Part shown: piece after piece, positions 1-11,748 of the stretch | How the letters are laid out: each line of letters starts with the position of its first letter | How positions within the stretch are numbered: the stretch's first letter is position 1 | From: Trametes villosa | Lineage: Eukaryota > Basidiomycota > Agaricomycetes > Polyporales > Polyporaceae | Length of the DNA stretch: 64,000 bases | Assembly: GCA_002964805.2 (NCBI GenBank) | Contig: PUDQ02000001.1 | Span: 5,108,001 to 5,172,000, forward strand | Direction of reading: 5' to 3' | Notes under the pieces: model-generated | Database searches by the model: none | What the model was told of the DNA's origin: nothing | Seen by the model: only the letters and a program-made list of their open reading frames with translations | Position numbers and translations under genes: made by a program

Positions 1-387
1 CTCGCCCGCGTTCTCCCTGCAAACACACCACCATCCGTCCGTACTACCGCATTGCCAAAGGTGCGAAATGGAGTTTTCGGCAGTGTTTTTGATATTCGCA
101 TTGACTGATACCACCGTCGGAGCAGATTATGACTTCTCCTCCCCCCGCTAGTAACAATCATCAAGCGTCCACACCGTCCCCACAGCCTAGAGCAATGAGT
201 GAGCCCCGGAGGGTGTGGGATCATGTTTACGCTCTATCAGTCGGCGGCCGATCGCAGGCCCCCATTCCGCGTCGCGTTTGTTTGTGCTCTCCTGCGCAGA
301 ACATGGTGAGTGCGTGCGCGGACGGACGCGAGCTGCGTCGCGGCAGCTGCACTCCACTCACCGCTATATATCCAGCACTTTCCTGCT

Positions 388-1371
388 ATGTCGGCTCAGA
401 CTCAGGCCCACATACTTCCGCTGCACCTCGCACACTACCTACAGCACTCGCATCGCCCAATGGACCGCCGATACTACGACGAATCCGCCCAGACGCCTGG
501 TGGTGGCCCTCCACAGCACTCGCCGGACGATGTCCTGCTCTGGCTCGACTCTATGTCAGGACAGGCACCCGAACCTGTCGGACAGTACGACTACTCTCAG
601 CAATGGCTCGCGGGGCAGGCTTATGCGCACGCTCCTCACCAATACCCCCAAGGAACCCCCCAGCAGTATCCTCCCAGCGCCGCCCAGCAATATCCTCCCG
701 GCACCGCCGCTCAACCATACCCTCCCGGTACCACCCAGCCGTATCCACACGGCTCTGCTCAACCATACCCTCCCGGTACCACTCATCCATACCCGCATGG
801 CTCTGCCCAACCATACCCGCACGGCGCCCCCCAGGCATATCCGCCGGGCTACGCACCACAATTTCAGCAGGGCTCCTCCTCCGCCCCCGCCGGCCAGCCG
901 CAGCACGCCGGCTACGCGCAGAATTACGAGGACTACGAGTACGAGGGCTCGTCCCACGGCTCCTACTCCGAGACCGAGAGCGCCGCTGCGAAGCGAAAGA
1001 TCGCCCTCGACCCGAGCCAGCCACTCACCGTCGACGGCAAGCCGCGCGCCCGCGTCTTCGTCGCCTGCGACCGCTGGTACGCACTCCTCCCTGCCTTCAC
1101 GCTCACACACAGTCCAGGGCGCTGATCCCGGCGTACTCCCCCTTCTAGCCGCGTCCGGAAGCTCCGGTGCGACGGCGCGAAGCCGGTGTGCTACCACTGC
1201 CAGAAGGTCGCGCACCAGGGCGTGGAGTGCAAGTACGACGCGACGCCGAAGCGCCGCGGGCAGGACAAGGCGCCGCGCACGCGCTCCGCCGTGGGCACCC
1301 GCAAGCCGCGCCGCCCTGCCGTAAAAAAGGACGAGCGCGAGGGCGCGGCGGGCGGGAGCCACGGCCAGTGA
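388..1371 (+). CDS. Zn(II)2Cys6 transcription factor with C-terminal zinc cluster
   Basis: Two exons, 388..1076 and 1149..1371, joined by a 72 bp GT-AG intron, give about 303 residues. Splicing restores a full fungal binuclear zinc cluster starting at residue 227: ACDRCRVRKLRCDG, then CYHC and a final Cys in ECKYD, with spacing C-x2-C-x6-C-x6-C-x2-C-x9-C. A basic tail (KRRGQDK, RKPRRP) follows. Upstream is a low-complexity Tyr/Pro/Gly/Gln region made of YPPG and YPHG repeats (residues about 85-150), then an acidic Tyr/Glu/Ser stretch. Family knowledge: the cluster binds CGG-type DNA sites in the nucleus. Most Zn2Cys6 factors carry it at the N-terminus; here it lies near the C-terminus and no fungal-specific middle homology domain is seen. 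The start is uncertain: an in-frame codon lies at 310, and an ATG followed directly by GTGAGT at 303 could mark a 5' intron. Confidence 0.78.
640..840 (+). repeat. In-frame YPPG/YPHG minisatellite
   Basis: Imperfect 24 bp units encode eight-residue repeats of the type QPYPPGTT and QPYPHGSA inside the Zn2Cys6 gene. Units alternate between PPG and PHG, giving a 48 bp higher-order period. The reading frame is kept throughout. Confidence 0.75.
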
Positions 1372-1817
1372 CTCAGAGGCGCCCGCGTCATTGCATCCGT
1401 TGGGCAGCCGTGAACACTCGGAGGGGGGATCAAGACTCGGGGCCTGAGCTAAGATTGTACTTCCCGTCCGCGCGTGGACTGGCGGGTTCGCGATGGTGAT
1501 GGTTGACCGCGCTGTGCCCGCCCATAGTACCATATGTGGTTGTGCGCCCTGGTACCGTTACGCCGTAAGGCGTTGTTCGCATGTATTTTCTATTCACTAT
1601 CGTGAGCGCCGTATGGTAGAGGCCGATAAATTATGTACCGCTGTTGTATGCTATTTGATGTTTTCGTTTTGTCGTTATGCCGCCCAAACTAGAATGCAGA
1701 TTGCCGAATGTTTTATATGACTTCTTCATTGAGGCACATCTCGCTAAGGCGTTACATATCGCTGCCGCACAACGAATTGACTCCCAACGTACGTTCCGCT
1801 ATATTCAAGGCGGCGCA
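1372..1817. other. Convergent intergenic region
   Basis: This gap separates the 3' ends of the Zn2Cys6 gene (plus strand) and the first DUF6534 gene (minus strand). It is more AT-rich than its neighbours, as expected of 3' untranslated sequence. I see no gene in it. Confidence 0.5.
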
Positions 1818-4060
1818 TTACGCTGACGGTACCCGGGAAGCGTGAACGCCCGCGGCCGCACTGGCACAGACGCGCTCGCACGCGACTCTTGCACCACTGC
1901 CCAACTGCAGCCGTTCGAGCTCCTCCTGCGGCCGCTCACAGTCAGGCGTCATCACTTTCTCCTCGCTACACCCATGCTGCTGCTGCCGCCGCCCGACGTC
2001 GGGTGCCGTCTCCTTGAAATCTTCCTCGTACTGCTCCGCGTCGGCGTCGGGTATGTTCAGGGTCTGCACGTCCGCGTCCGCGTCTATCCCGGGTGACGGT
2101 AGTGGCAGCGGAAGCGACGGCGCGCGGACTGGAGGCGGCCCTGGGGCGGGCGCGATGATGGGGCGGTCGAGAACGCTGAAGTTGACGGAGATCGGTTGCT
2201 GGATCCGGTGTTGGACAGATCGTCGGGCGTTGAGGCTGCGAGCGCTCCGATGTCAGCCATCACTTTCGGGAAAGGCGAGGGAAATGACGAACGAGGTGAG
2301 CAGTGACGTCAGGTACACTGTCCGAGCGGAGGATTAGTAGTGTTGGCAGCGCGGGAGGGGGATGGTACGCACGAATGCCGACTTGGACGTAGAACCCGAG
2401 GAATAGCTTCGACTGGGACATGGCCAGAAACTGGGGGGATGTGAGTTACATGGGAAGAGGAAGAATACCAAGGACACTCACCGAGATCATGCCGGCTGTC
2501 TCAATGACACTATAATCCAGAAACAAGGTAAGCGACGCTGGACATCCACGACAATGTAGAGGATCACACACCCCGGAAACAACCCTGGGGTTGATATCAG
2601 CACAACTCGAGGACGGGACAGGCGCAAGATACGTACCAGTCTGCACCGTGTACACGACCAAGGTATTGAGGCGTGAGTCCGTTCTGTGCGTAGGGGTTAG
2701 AACGTCAACTATGGCGGCACAGGCGCATACGTCGTAACCGGCTTACCGTTGTTGATATCCAGTCCGCGTGCTGTGGAGCCACACACACATCAACCCAGTG
2801 AGGGTGGCGTCCGCCGCTATACCGGCCGCAAACGCAAGGTGGAAGATATCCTAGGGGAAACGTCAGCCCTTGCAACCGAGGTGTGTGAGCGAGCAACGCA
2901 CTTTATAGCTTCCGTAGTCTTTCATATCCGTGGCGCCTTCCGTTTGATATCTATGCGCCGTCAGTGAGGATAGAATGTGTATACAAGCAGTGAGACGCCT
3001 TACAGCCGCACACAGAGCATAACGGACGAGGCTACGGTCGACGTCAGGCAATCATACGCGGGCATTCATCGCAAAATGACGCTTACCCAGGTCGAGGAGG
3101 GAGAGCAAGGTCTGCGCAGCCAGTCAAAACTCTATCGTCAGCTATTGAATGACCGCCTGACAGGGCCCGGGCCTTACCGTCAGTACAAGGATGGCCGCAG
3201 AGAAGGTGCGGCCCCGCAAGTGATACGAGGAGAGGCAGACTGAAGAGACATCGTAAGCGAGCGCCTGACGTCGCAGTAATGGAACGGACATACGCTTTCC
3301 GAGTCGATACACGTAGAGACTGTGTGCAAAACGGTGAGCATCGGGCTGCAGAAAAGGTATACTGACTAACAGTCGGACGAGGACCGCAACCAGACTCTGG
3401 AGTTGTTCTTAGCATCATGAACTCGCAGGTATATCTCTAGGAGCGACGTACGTTGACAAGCAGGAAGAACTGAGGCGAAGCGCTCACATCGTAAGCCGGA
3501 TGCATCATTCGCAGAGTAGGGGAAGGGAGCTTACATCGACCGTCCTGTGGGCAGTGAGCCTGAGTTTAAGCGGGAGGGTCTCTCGTCGTTGACGCACTCA
3601 CCATGGAGGGATCACGCCGGCCTCTTGGAACAGGTCTCCGTATACGAAATACCAGACAGCGTCCGTCGTGATGACCACGCTAAACGTGCATAGTGCCCTG
3701 GAGGTATCTGAGCGACTGCCACTCGGAATACATCCAGATGAGTGTAGCCATACCATGCGACGCCAATCTGAGTGACGGCCTCAGTCTTAACATCGGTCGT
3801 GCACAGGGTCAGAAAGGTTCGACGTACGCATGCGCTGAACCACCACGGATCTTCTGCTCTGCACTTGGTGAAATATCGCCACACCAGAGACAAAGAGTTC
3901 CCGAAGAAACTAGGCACCATATTGTTAGCGCCGACGTGTTCGATAGGTAATCATAGCCAGCAGCGACGTACATCGCTTGAATGACACACCCCAAGAGTAC
4001 CGCCCCCAAGTCCAGTTTCTCTAGTACTGCAGTAGGCGAAGCTTCGGTTTCGGTTGCCAT
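1818..4060 (-). CDS. DUF6534-type multi-pass membrane protein (copy A)
   Basis: The gene has about 18 short exons. The start is the ATG at 4058-4060 and the stop is TAA at 1818-1820. Exon 1 (3972..4060) and exon 2 (3828..3909) splice to LGAVLLGCVIQAI-FFGNSLSLVWRYF, the usual opening of basidiomycete DUF6534 proteins. Later exons give hydrophobic stretches and family landmarks in order: VWYFVYGDLF, FFLLVN, LYVYRLGK, GIAADATLTGLMCVWL, RTGYQQR-TDSRLNTLVVYT, GLFPG-VIETAGMIS and LTSLNARR. The product is about 420 residues, probably with seven membrane segments, followed by a polar Asp/Glu/Gln-rich tail. The molecular function of DUF6534 is unknown. Very small exons of 14 nt (3754..3767), 10 nt (3535..3544) and 18 nt (3452..3469) keep frame. 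A paralogue with the same exon plan lies 0.9 kb upstream. No disabling stop or frameshift was found in the exons traced. Confidence 0.72.
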
Positions 4061-4983
4061 AGGAGTATGCCTTTCTCAATGCCAGGTCTGCTCTAGTGAG
4101 AGACAAGCGAGCGCGCCGTAGATCCAGAGGACGCGAAACTAAAGGGCTCTAGGGCTGAAGCCCGCCTGGAGCGCGACACCCGAACTGCGCGGGGAGGGAC
4201 GTTGGCCCGAGTACTGCACAGCGGATCGACCGAAAGCTCGGCTGCCCCAAACGGTGATGCACGGTCGGGACGGAACCTGCCCGATTGACCTGGTCCGCAT
4301 CCTAACCCGCCTCCGTCGGCTTGGCCAGTGGCGGAAGGCTCGGATATGGCATCAGCACAGGCGCTTGGCGGGGGACAGCCCCCGCGGGCCATAACCATAC
4401 GCTGAAACTCGAGATTATCCAGATATACTGGAGTCCATTAGATCATCATGGGACACGCATAGCGTTCGCCGTGCACTTTCTAGTTCGAATGTTACCAGGT
4501 CAGTACGGTAGAGAGCGAGAGGAACGGAGAGTTCGACAAGCGCTGGCAGTAACGACTACAACTGTCTTCAAACTCCGACGTTCCCACGACCCCTCTTGCC
4601 AGACCCCTCAGTCGACCGACTCCGTCGGCGGAAACAACACCGTCTCCGGTAGGTCCACCTGCTCACCTTGAACAAAGTATGCGGGTACGACAGCTACGGA
4701 CAGACTACGTCGATATGCAAGGGCTTTTATTTGTGCACCCCCAAGTTCGCTTGATACTACAACGGTCCCAGCATGCGGTCTTCCATCACGCTCCGGCGCA
4801 TCCACAAATATTGCGCCCTCTGCCTCAAATACAAACAAAACACCACACATCTTGCCCACAATCCGGTCCAGAAATCACAGCCCGATCAAGAACTGATCCC
4901 GCGTTGCCCCATAAGGCCTCATTCCGGTATACATCCAGGCCGCCGGCCCCCAAGTGACCTATTCATCCGCAGCGGTAATCTCC
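4061..4983. other. Spacer between DUF6534 paralogues
   Basis: It holds the presumed promoter and 5' leader of copy A and the 3' end of copy B. Open frames on both strands here lack family motifs and codon character. I see no gene. Confidence 0.4.
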
Positions 4984-7128
4984 CTACCCTCGTCGATCTC
5001 CCTCCCGCACACCCGGCGGCGCCCTCACAGCCTCCCGCGCCAACTCCGCCTGGGCCCGCTCGACGTCAGGCGCCCCCGCCTTCTCGTCCGCGTCTGTGTC
5101 CGCGTCGTCCCGCGGCGCGTTGCGTACTAGCCGCGTTACCGAGTCGAACGTGTACGGAGCGCGCTGCGTTGTATCTGCGGAGGAGAGGCCGCGGTCTGTC
5201 GTCGTCGGCTCTTCGTCGAGGATGCTGAAGTTGAGCGAGATGGGCTGGCGGATGCGTTGTTGCACTATGCGGCGTGTATTGAGGCTATGGGGTGGAATTA
5301 GTTAGGGTAGGCGGAGCGGGCGGACGTGTGTATCGTGGAGCGTACGAGGTGAGGAGCGAGCTCAGGTACACTGCAGGGCGAGAGCGCGTTAACCCGCCGC
5401 TTGCGAGGGATATAGCATAAGATGAGTACGCACAGACGCCGAGTTGCAGATAGAACGCAATGAATATTTGCGTATTCGGTGCGATGATGAACTGCGGCAT
5501 AGTTGTGAGTCGAGGTGAGTAGAGGGGAACAACTGCCGCAGGTTGTACTCACCGCGATCATCCCGCCCGTCTCGATAAGACTACTCTCGGCGGTTAGACC
5601 TGAGCAACGGCGCTACGCGCGGCGACGCATCGACGTACCTCGGGAAAAGTCCTGTTGTGAGAGTGTTAGAACGGGCACCTTCAATGTATGGTAAGCGGGT
5701 ACGCACCTGTCTGGAGACTGTACATGATCATGATGTTGATGACCGAGTCGGTTCTGTATGGCACGGGGCGTTGGTGAGCATCGCAGTTGACTTTACTGCT
5801 CGGGATGCATACCGGTGAAGGCCTGTCCTGGCGCTGTGCAGCCATAGACACATTAGCCCGGTGAGAATGGCGTCCGCGGACCACCCGGCTGCGAACGTCA
5901 GGTAGAAGATGGGCTACGCACAACGTTAAACGCCATGCTGCTGCGAGAAGAAGGGGGAACGACACACCTTAAGCACCCGCCTCTCCAGCCCCGTCGTCGC
6001 AGCGTCCGTGGTGAAACTGCAATCTCATCAGTGCGGCGGTGTGAAGATTACGGGCGGCGTCGCTCACAGGTGGACGGAGATAACGATCGACGCGACTGCG
6101 ACGGTGGAGCCGTAAGGAAGGTCCACATGGCGTGCCACAGTCGGGTATACTCACTGAGTTCAACTAAACATAGGAACACCTGTCGCGCACGACCCTGCGT
6201 CATCACACAGTCGTTCGAGGGACGGGCTGCAGTACTCGCCGAAAGCACTAGCAGAGTTGTAGACAACGCGCGTCCGCGGAGATACACCAGCGTCTTGCAT
6301 ACTGAGACGTCCGTGCTGTCAGCTCGGGAACACTGTGACACGCCATGTGATCAAGCGGGTAGTAGACTCACGTTTTCCTAGGCGGTATACGTATAGTCTG
6401 CGCCAGCGCAAGATCAGCAGCGCGACCACAGGATCAAGCAGGTTGCATAGACTGACAGCCTAACGAGCGTTGCTACGATCGACTGTGAACGGCGTAAGCT
6501 TCCTCGGCAGTAGTGAGGGTGTTCATGGACGTACATTGATCAAGAGGTAGAACTGGCGCGAGGAGGTCAGACCAGCGCATGCTCATTACATGAGGGGTAC
6601 TCACATCAACCGTCCTGTGCATGGTGTATGAGGAGCATGATATATTAACATCGTGAACGCACTCACCATGGAGCCCTGGAACCCTTCTGGAACAAGCTGT
6701 CCACCACGAAAAACCACAAGCCATGCGCAGTCACGGCCACGCTGAACGTACACAGTATACTGCAGATGCAGTAAGTTCCCCGCCAAGCGCTCTTGAGGTT
6801 GGAGGACGTACCACGCGACTCCGATCTGGGACCGCGCGCGTCAGAGAATGACGAAGGGCAGCAGGAACTTTACACATACCGAGATGTTGAACCACCACGG
6901 ATCCCCGCGTCGCCCCACCGTATAATACCTCCATGCGAGCGAGAACGTGTTACCGTAGAATCTGGGCAGCCTAGCATGAGCGCGCACACGCGACCAAGGA
7001 GAGCCAAGACCCTGGACGTACATCGCTTGTATAACGCATCCTATGAGGATAGCGCCCAGGTTCACTCGTTGCGTCGCAATCCCAGCACCGACGTAAGGCG
7101 AGGGCGTAACGGTGCTGCTCGAGTTCAT
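4984..7128 (-). CDS. DUF6534-type multi-pass membrane protein (copy B)
   Basis: This is a tandem paralogue of copy A, in the same orientation and with the same exon plan. It starts at ATG 7126-7128 and stops at TAG 4984-4986. Exon 1 ends in NLGAILIGCVIQA; after the intron the frame continues FYGNTFSLAWRYYTVGRRGD. Further matched blocks are ILCTFSVAVTAHGLWFFVVD, the 10 nt exon at 6605..6614, the 18 nt exon encoding FYLLIN at 6535..6552, LYVYRLGK, TRTDSVINIMIMYSLQTG, GLFP-SLIETGGMIA and a last exon with LNTRRIVQQRIRQPISLNFS. The cytosolic tails of A and B differ almost completely, so divergence is concentrated there. Family function is unknown; a membrane sensor or transporter role would be a guess. 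Some central exon boundaries were inferred from copy A rather than worked out alone. Confidence 0.7.
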
Positions 7129-9652
7129 ACCGAGCGAGTCGGCCTGGGCAGCGAGGAGTGGGATGTCAAGAGTGTGAGTAGAGCCTGGCGAGGGACTGGC
7201 GCTCAGAGGGCAAAGTGGGTCTCAGCGTCGGGGCACAGCTTGACAGGTCCGCTGCAGCCCGCGGGCGCAGATCGGCTGGAAGGGGAGAGGAGGGGTGGGA
7301 TCGACCGTCCGCTTTCGAATTGCCCGTGTGGGCTCGGATGTGATCAGGTCCTGTTGGGTAGCCGCGCGGCGGCGCATAGTGGACGCGGAGGCTGGCTGCC
7401 GTTCTAAGTGTAAAACGCGCGTCATTAGATTTCTGAGCTAGGTGTAGTAAATGGTAGACCAACCTAAAGTGCGGCACCTCATATTCTGAAGAGATCGGCA
7501 CTGGCAGACAACGTTGGGGAGCACGCGGAGACTCGAGTCCGCGACGACTAACTCAGGGGTACCGGTGATCGACCGCTCGAATTCAACGGCTGATCATCCC
7601 ACTGTTTGAGATGCCTCCCTCAGTGAGCCGCACCATCTTTTTTGAGTATGCATATTCCCCGAGAATCAGACACAGTGGGTGTTTTGGAAGACGGCTGCGG
7701 TGTCGATGGTCATTGGTCGAGTCGGGCCGCGAGTCGGGACGATGCAAGCCTCGTGGGGCTGGGTGGCGTATAGCCGACGCTATTCCCGAATTGGGACTAT
7801 TGACACACCGAGCACTGCCACCACAACGACGTCGCGTCGTGACTCGTCGCCTCTGCGCAGTCTCTGCGCGCCCGCCACGCCGCCGCTGGGTTTGTAGCGT
7901 CAGCCGCCCAAGGGGTCGCATACATCCGCATGGGTATCAAGATGAATTAGCTCGAGGAGCTTGCGATCTTGATTGAGGTAAAGGGGACGCGCGAACTGGC
8001 CGTTGCGTTGCAGTAGTCCGCGGACCGAAGATCTGACGGTATGCCCCGGTAACATCCCCTGAGGTCAGACAGTAGCTTGGACGACCAACGCAATTGCCAT
8101 CTTTAATACACCTGTGTATTTGGGATACATGGCATCACGTATCCGTATCCCCAGGATGGTTTATCTGATCATGATGCATTCAATCTGCCACAGTCGCATA
8201 CATCTACAGAGAACGAGATGCAGCAAGTCGACTTTGGAGACACAGTTACGGTTACACACCGAGCCCGCAAGTACCTCAAGCTTCGGCACCATACGCTGCT
8301 AGTCGCCACATCACCGGTACACAGTCGCCGCGCTGAGATACAGATCCCGAGTACAGACACCCGAGTAGCAGCCGCCACTGCGCCAGAGCGAACCGTCGCA
8401 AGTACATCGCGTCTATGACCGGACTCGGACCAAGGCGCGAGATGAGGAGAACACCCTTACGTATACTCGGAGTCTCGCGCCTCTTGGGAGCGTTTATAGC
8501 GGTCCACACCCAAGCAAAGCCGTCGTCGCGCATAAAACCTACCGCCCGCAGCATATGTGCGGTGCATGCGCAGCACGACACCTGAGCCAATCGGGACGGC
8601 TGACAAGCTGAATGGGGTTGGCTGTGGTTTTCTGGCTGCGAGAGGGTGTGAGCACGAGATGAGACGCGGGGGTCGTGGATATCCGACGGCCAGATATGTA
8701 GGGACATGCGCGTTCAGCAGAGCCCGAGGTGGGCTGCGAACGCGGGGCGACGCTGTTAATAGTATCGTGACTGCGCAGGCTAGATGTACGCGTTACCGAG
8801 ATACGGGAGAAGGCCCGAGAAGACGCCCCGTTACCTACGGTCTCGATGCAGGAGGCAGCCTCCAGTGGTGCTCATGCTACTGCCAAGTGCCTAGCAGACA
8901 GCTTGAACGGTGCTTAAGTCTAGCAGAGCGCGGAGTAGGCCGCCCAAGCCACCTAAGAAACAGGCCGAACGCTTGGGACATGGACAAGTGAGGATCGGCT
9001 GTGGACTATTCCGCACAGCATCACCATGTCGCAGCAGGAGTATTAATATCGGCGTACCGCCGGTTGGCCTAGTACTATCTGCGCAGCGGTGTGCGAGGAG
9101 CGGCTGGCGCCGGCGGTACTGGCAGGAGGCGTACGCCGTATCGGTTTGGCCTGGACGATGGCTGACGGAGGAGAGACCGCGGAGAGCGAGCGGAAAGGAC
9201 GGCGGGCAGCCTGATACGGCGTGCGGGCAGGCGGACGGTGCTAAGGCGGAGGCGGGCTTGGCGGAGCGCCTGGGCGCTGCGGATCGGCAGCGCGCGAAGT
9301 CAGGCACAGCGCCGTTTCTTGTTCTTGCCTGCGACGACCGACCGCTGCCTGCCCCCTCTCCTCCTGCTCTCGTCCTCGCGCTCTCCGTGCTGGACACGCC
9401 CCTCGCTCGCTGCACTGCTCTCGCGTCTGGAGTCGCGTACCACGCCTGCCAACCGCGCGCGGATAGCCACCCACTCCAAGGACGAGCAGCCGCCCTGAAA
9501 TTACTCATCGGAGCATCATCATAATAGCCTTGGCCCCGCGCTGTGCGCAGCCCCTCGCCTTTTCCTACTTCAACTCCTTCCGCTCCCTCCCCCATCCCTA
9601 CCTTCCGCCCGTCCCCTAATCTCCTCACCGCCCCCGCTCGCTCGCCTCCGCC
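7129..9652. other. Long gene-poor region upstream of the protease
   Basis: This 2.5 kb region holds the promoter of DUF6534 copy B at its left and of the aspartic protease at its right. The last 110 bp before the protease start (about 9541-9650) are strongly pyrimidine-rich, a common fungal promoter and leader feature. Several open frames of 140-255 codons occur on both strands at 8.3-9.6 kb, but they overlap each other, are GC-driven and show no recognisable domain or splice pattern. I see no supported gene. Confidence 0.45.
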
Positions 9653-11388
9653 ATGCATCTCCTGCCATACTCGCTCGCTCTCTCATGTCTGCTCTCCCTC
9701 GCTCACGATAATGTCCTTGCTGCGCCCTCGCCCTCGTCATCGCCACTACCCCGCTCCATCCCTCTCGTCCGCCGCAGCACAACACAGCGGAACGCCTCCG
9801 AGCTCTCCGCATGGTTAAGCCACCAGAAGGAGATCCTCGAAGCCAAGTATAGCAGCAGCTCTCAGCGAAAGCGCTCTAGTGGCTTCAACCTGTGAGTCTG
9901 TTCTGCGTGTGCCGGTCCGTCATGCACTAACGTCCCGTAGCCTTACGAACCAGAATGCAGACTCTAGCTTCTACGGCTCAATAGCAGTCGGCACACCCGC
10001 TATCTCGTACAACGTCATCCTAGACACAGGCTCCTCGGACTTGTGGCTCGCTGCCTCGGACGGCGTGTCCACCTCGTCGGGCGGGATACCCACCTTTGAT
10101 TCATCAGGTACGTAGCATCTCTTTCTCCGCCGCGCTGCGGTCTCTCACGTCGCCTGCAGCATCTACAACATTCACCAACCTCAACACGACCTTCTCCATC
10201 AGTTATGGCTCCGGCGCCGCTCGGGGCACGCTGGGCAAGGACGTCGTCCGGTTCGCGGGCTTCGAGGTCGACTCGCAAACGTTCGGTACGTTACCTCATT
10301 GTCTCTACGCTCCGCATGTACTCATCATTCTACAGGCGTGGTCACCCAAGTGTCGAACGATCTGTTGAACACGCCTGTCTCGGGCCTGATGGGTCTCGGC
10401 TTCGCGAGCATTGCGGCGTCGGGCGCAACACCGTTCTGGCAGACGCTCGCTAACAACGACGGCACCCTCGATACGCCGCTCATGGCGTTCCAGTTGACGC
10501 GTTTCGTCGACACGAACACGCAGAGCAACCTCCAGCCCGGAGGCACGTTCAACCTCGGTGCCGTCAACACGTCCCTCTTCACGGGGGACATCGACTACCA
10601 GGACATCCCCAGCGGGGAGGAGGGCTACTGGATCCAGACGCTGTCTGGTAAGCTTTCTGCCCCACTCTCCGCCGATATGTGCTCATCGCAGCACTTGCAG
10701 CGCTCACCATCAACGGCAACTCCGTCACCCTCGACTCCGGCTCCGGTGCCTATGCCGCCATTGACACCGGCACCACTCTCGTTGGTGGCCCTCAAGACGC
10801 CGTCTCGGCACTGTACGCCCAGATCCCCGGCAGCGCGCCGCTCTCTGGCAATGCCGGCTACTGGAGCTATCGTACGTCACCTGCCTGCCCACTCTCCCCG
10901 CGCGCTTGAGCTTATACGACTCCTCCCCCCGCGCAGCGTGCAGCACGACGGTGAACGTCACGATGAAGTTCGGCTCGAGCAGCATCGCGTGGCCGATCTC
11001 GAACGCGGACTTCCTCCTCCAGCAGCTCTCCTCCGACACCTGCGTCGGCGCGTTCTTCGCGCTCAGCACCGCCGGCACGAGCGCGCCGCCGTGGATCGTC
11101 GGCGACACCTTCCTCAAGAACGTCTACTCCGTCTTCCGCGCGAGCCCCGCGTCCGTCGGCTTCGCCGCGCTCTCCGAGACCGCGCTCGCGATGAACGGCA
11201 AGTCCGGCGCGGCCCCGAGCGCGACGGTTGGGGCTGTGGCCGCGACCGTTACTGGCTCGAGCGCGAACTCGGGCACGGACCGCTCGAGCAGCGCGAACGG
11301 CGCGTCGCCCGTCGCGGGCGGCTCGATGCTCGCCGTGTGGGCCGCCGCGGTCGTGTCTGGGCTCGTCGGCGGCGCCATCATGCTCTGA
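9653..11388 (+). CDS. Secreted or cell-surface A1 (pepsin-like) aspartic protease
   Basis: Six exons (9653..9891, 9941..10107, 10160..10285, 10336..10647, 10701..10871, 10937..11388) keep frame and encode 488 residues. The order is a hydrophobic signal peptide, a propeptide to about residue 80, then two pepsin lobes. The catalytic motifs are DTGSSDLWL (Asp about 108) and IDTGTTLVGG (Asp about 303). The flap region reads ISYGSG, and WIVGDTFLKNVYSVF is the family's C-terminal block. After the catalytic domain comes a Ser/Gly/Ala-rich linker and an extreme C-terminal hydrophobic run ending AVVSGLVGGAIML. That suggests a GPI anchor or a membrane-tethered enzyme, as in yapsin-like or polyporopepsin-related anchored proteases. 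It would cleave proteins outside the cell or at the wall. The acceptor of exon 5 could lie nine bases upstream, adding three residues. Confidence 0.93.
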
Positions 11389-11740
11389 GCCTGAGCACGG
11401 GTGCGCGCGGCTGACGGGTGGCTTGGGAGACCGGGACGCGATGACGACGATGACGACGACGGCGCTGCGGCGTGAGAGACGCTCCGGGACTCCGACGTGC
11501 AGGATTTTGCGGACGCTGTATCATTAGCTCTCTTTCTTGGCTTTGCGGCCTGCGCTCGAGACTTTGCACTCGACTAGTGACTTTGCACGACGATGCTTCA
11601 TATATACGCGGACGCTACGCCTAGTATAGCACACATACCAGAGAATCACAACTAGTTTTTCGCAGTGTATCATTTGCGCGCGAACGTGCATTGCGTTGGT
11701 GGACGATGGGACGTCCAGCCTTGGGGGTAACTGGATGCAA

Positions 11741-11748
11741 GGTAGAGC
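11741..11748. repeat. Left target-site duplication of TIR element
   Basis: The 8 bp GGTAGAGC directly precedes the element and is repeated exactly at 12497-12504 directly after it. Confidence 0.85.

Noticed and set aside
640..840. CRISPR-like regular repeat
   Set aside because: Units are contiguous and coding (YPPG/YPHG), without spacers, in a eukaryotic genome.
8891..9658. Overlapping long open frames of 200-255 codons on both strands before the protease
   Set aside because: They overlap on opposite strands, are Arg/Ala/Pro-rich and have no domain or splice logic; high GC alone creates them.
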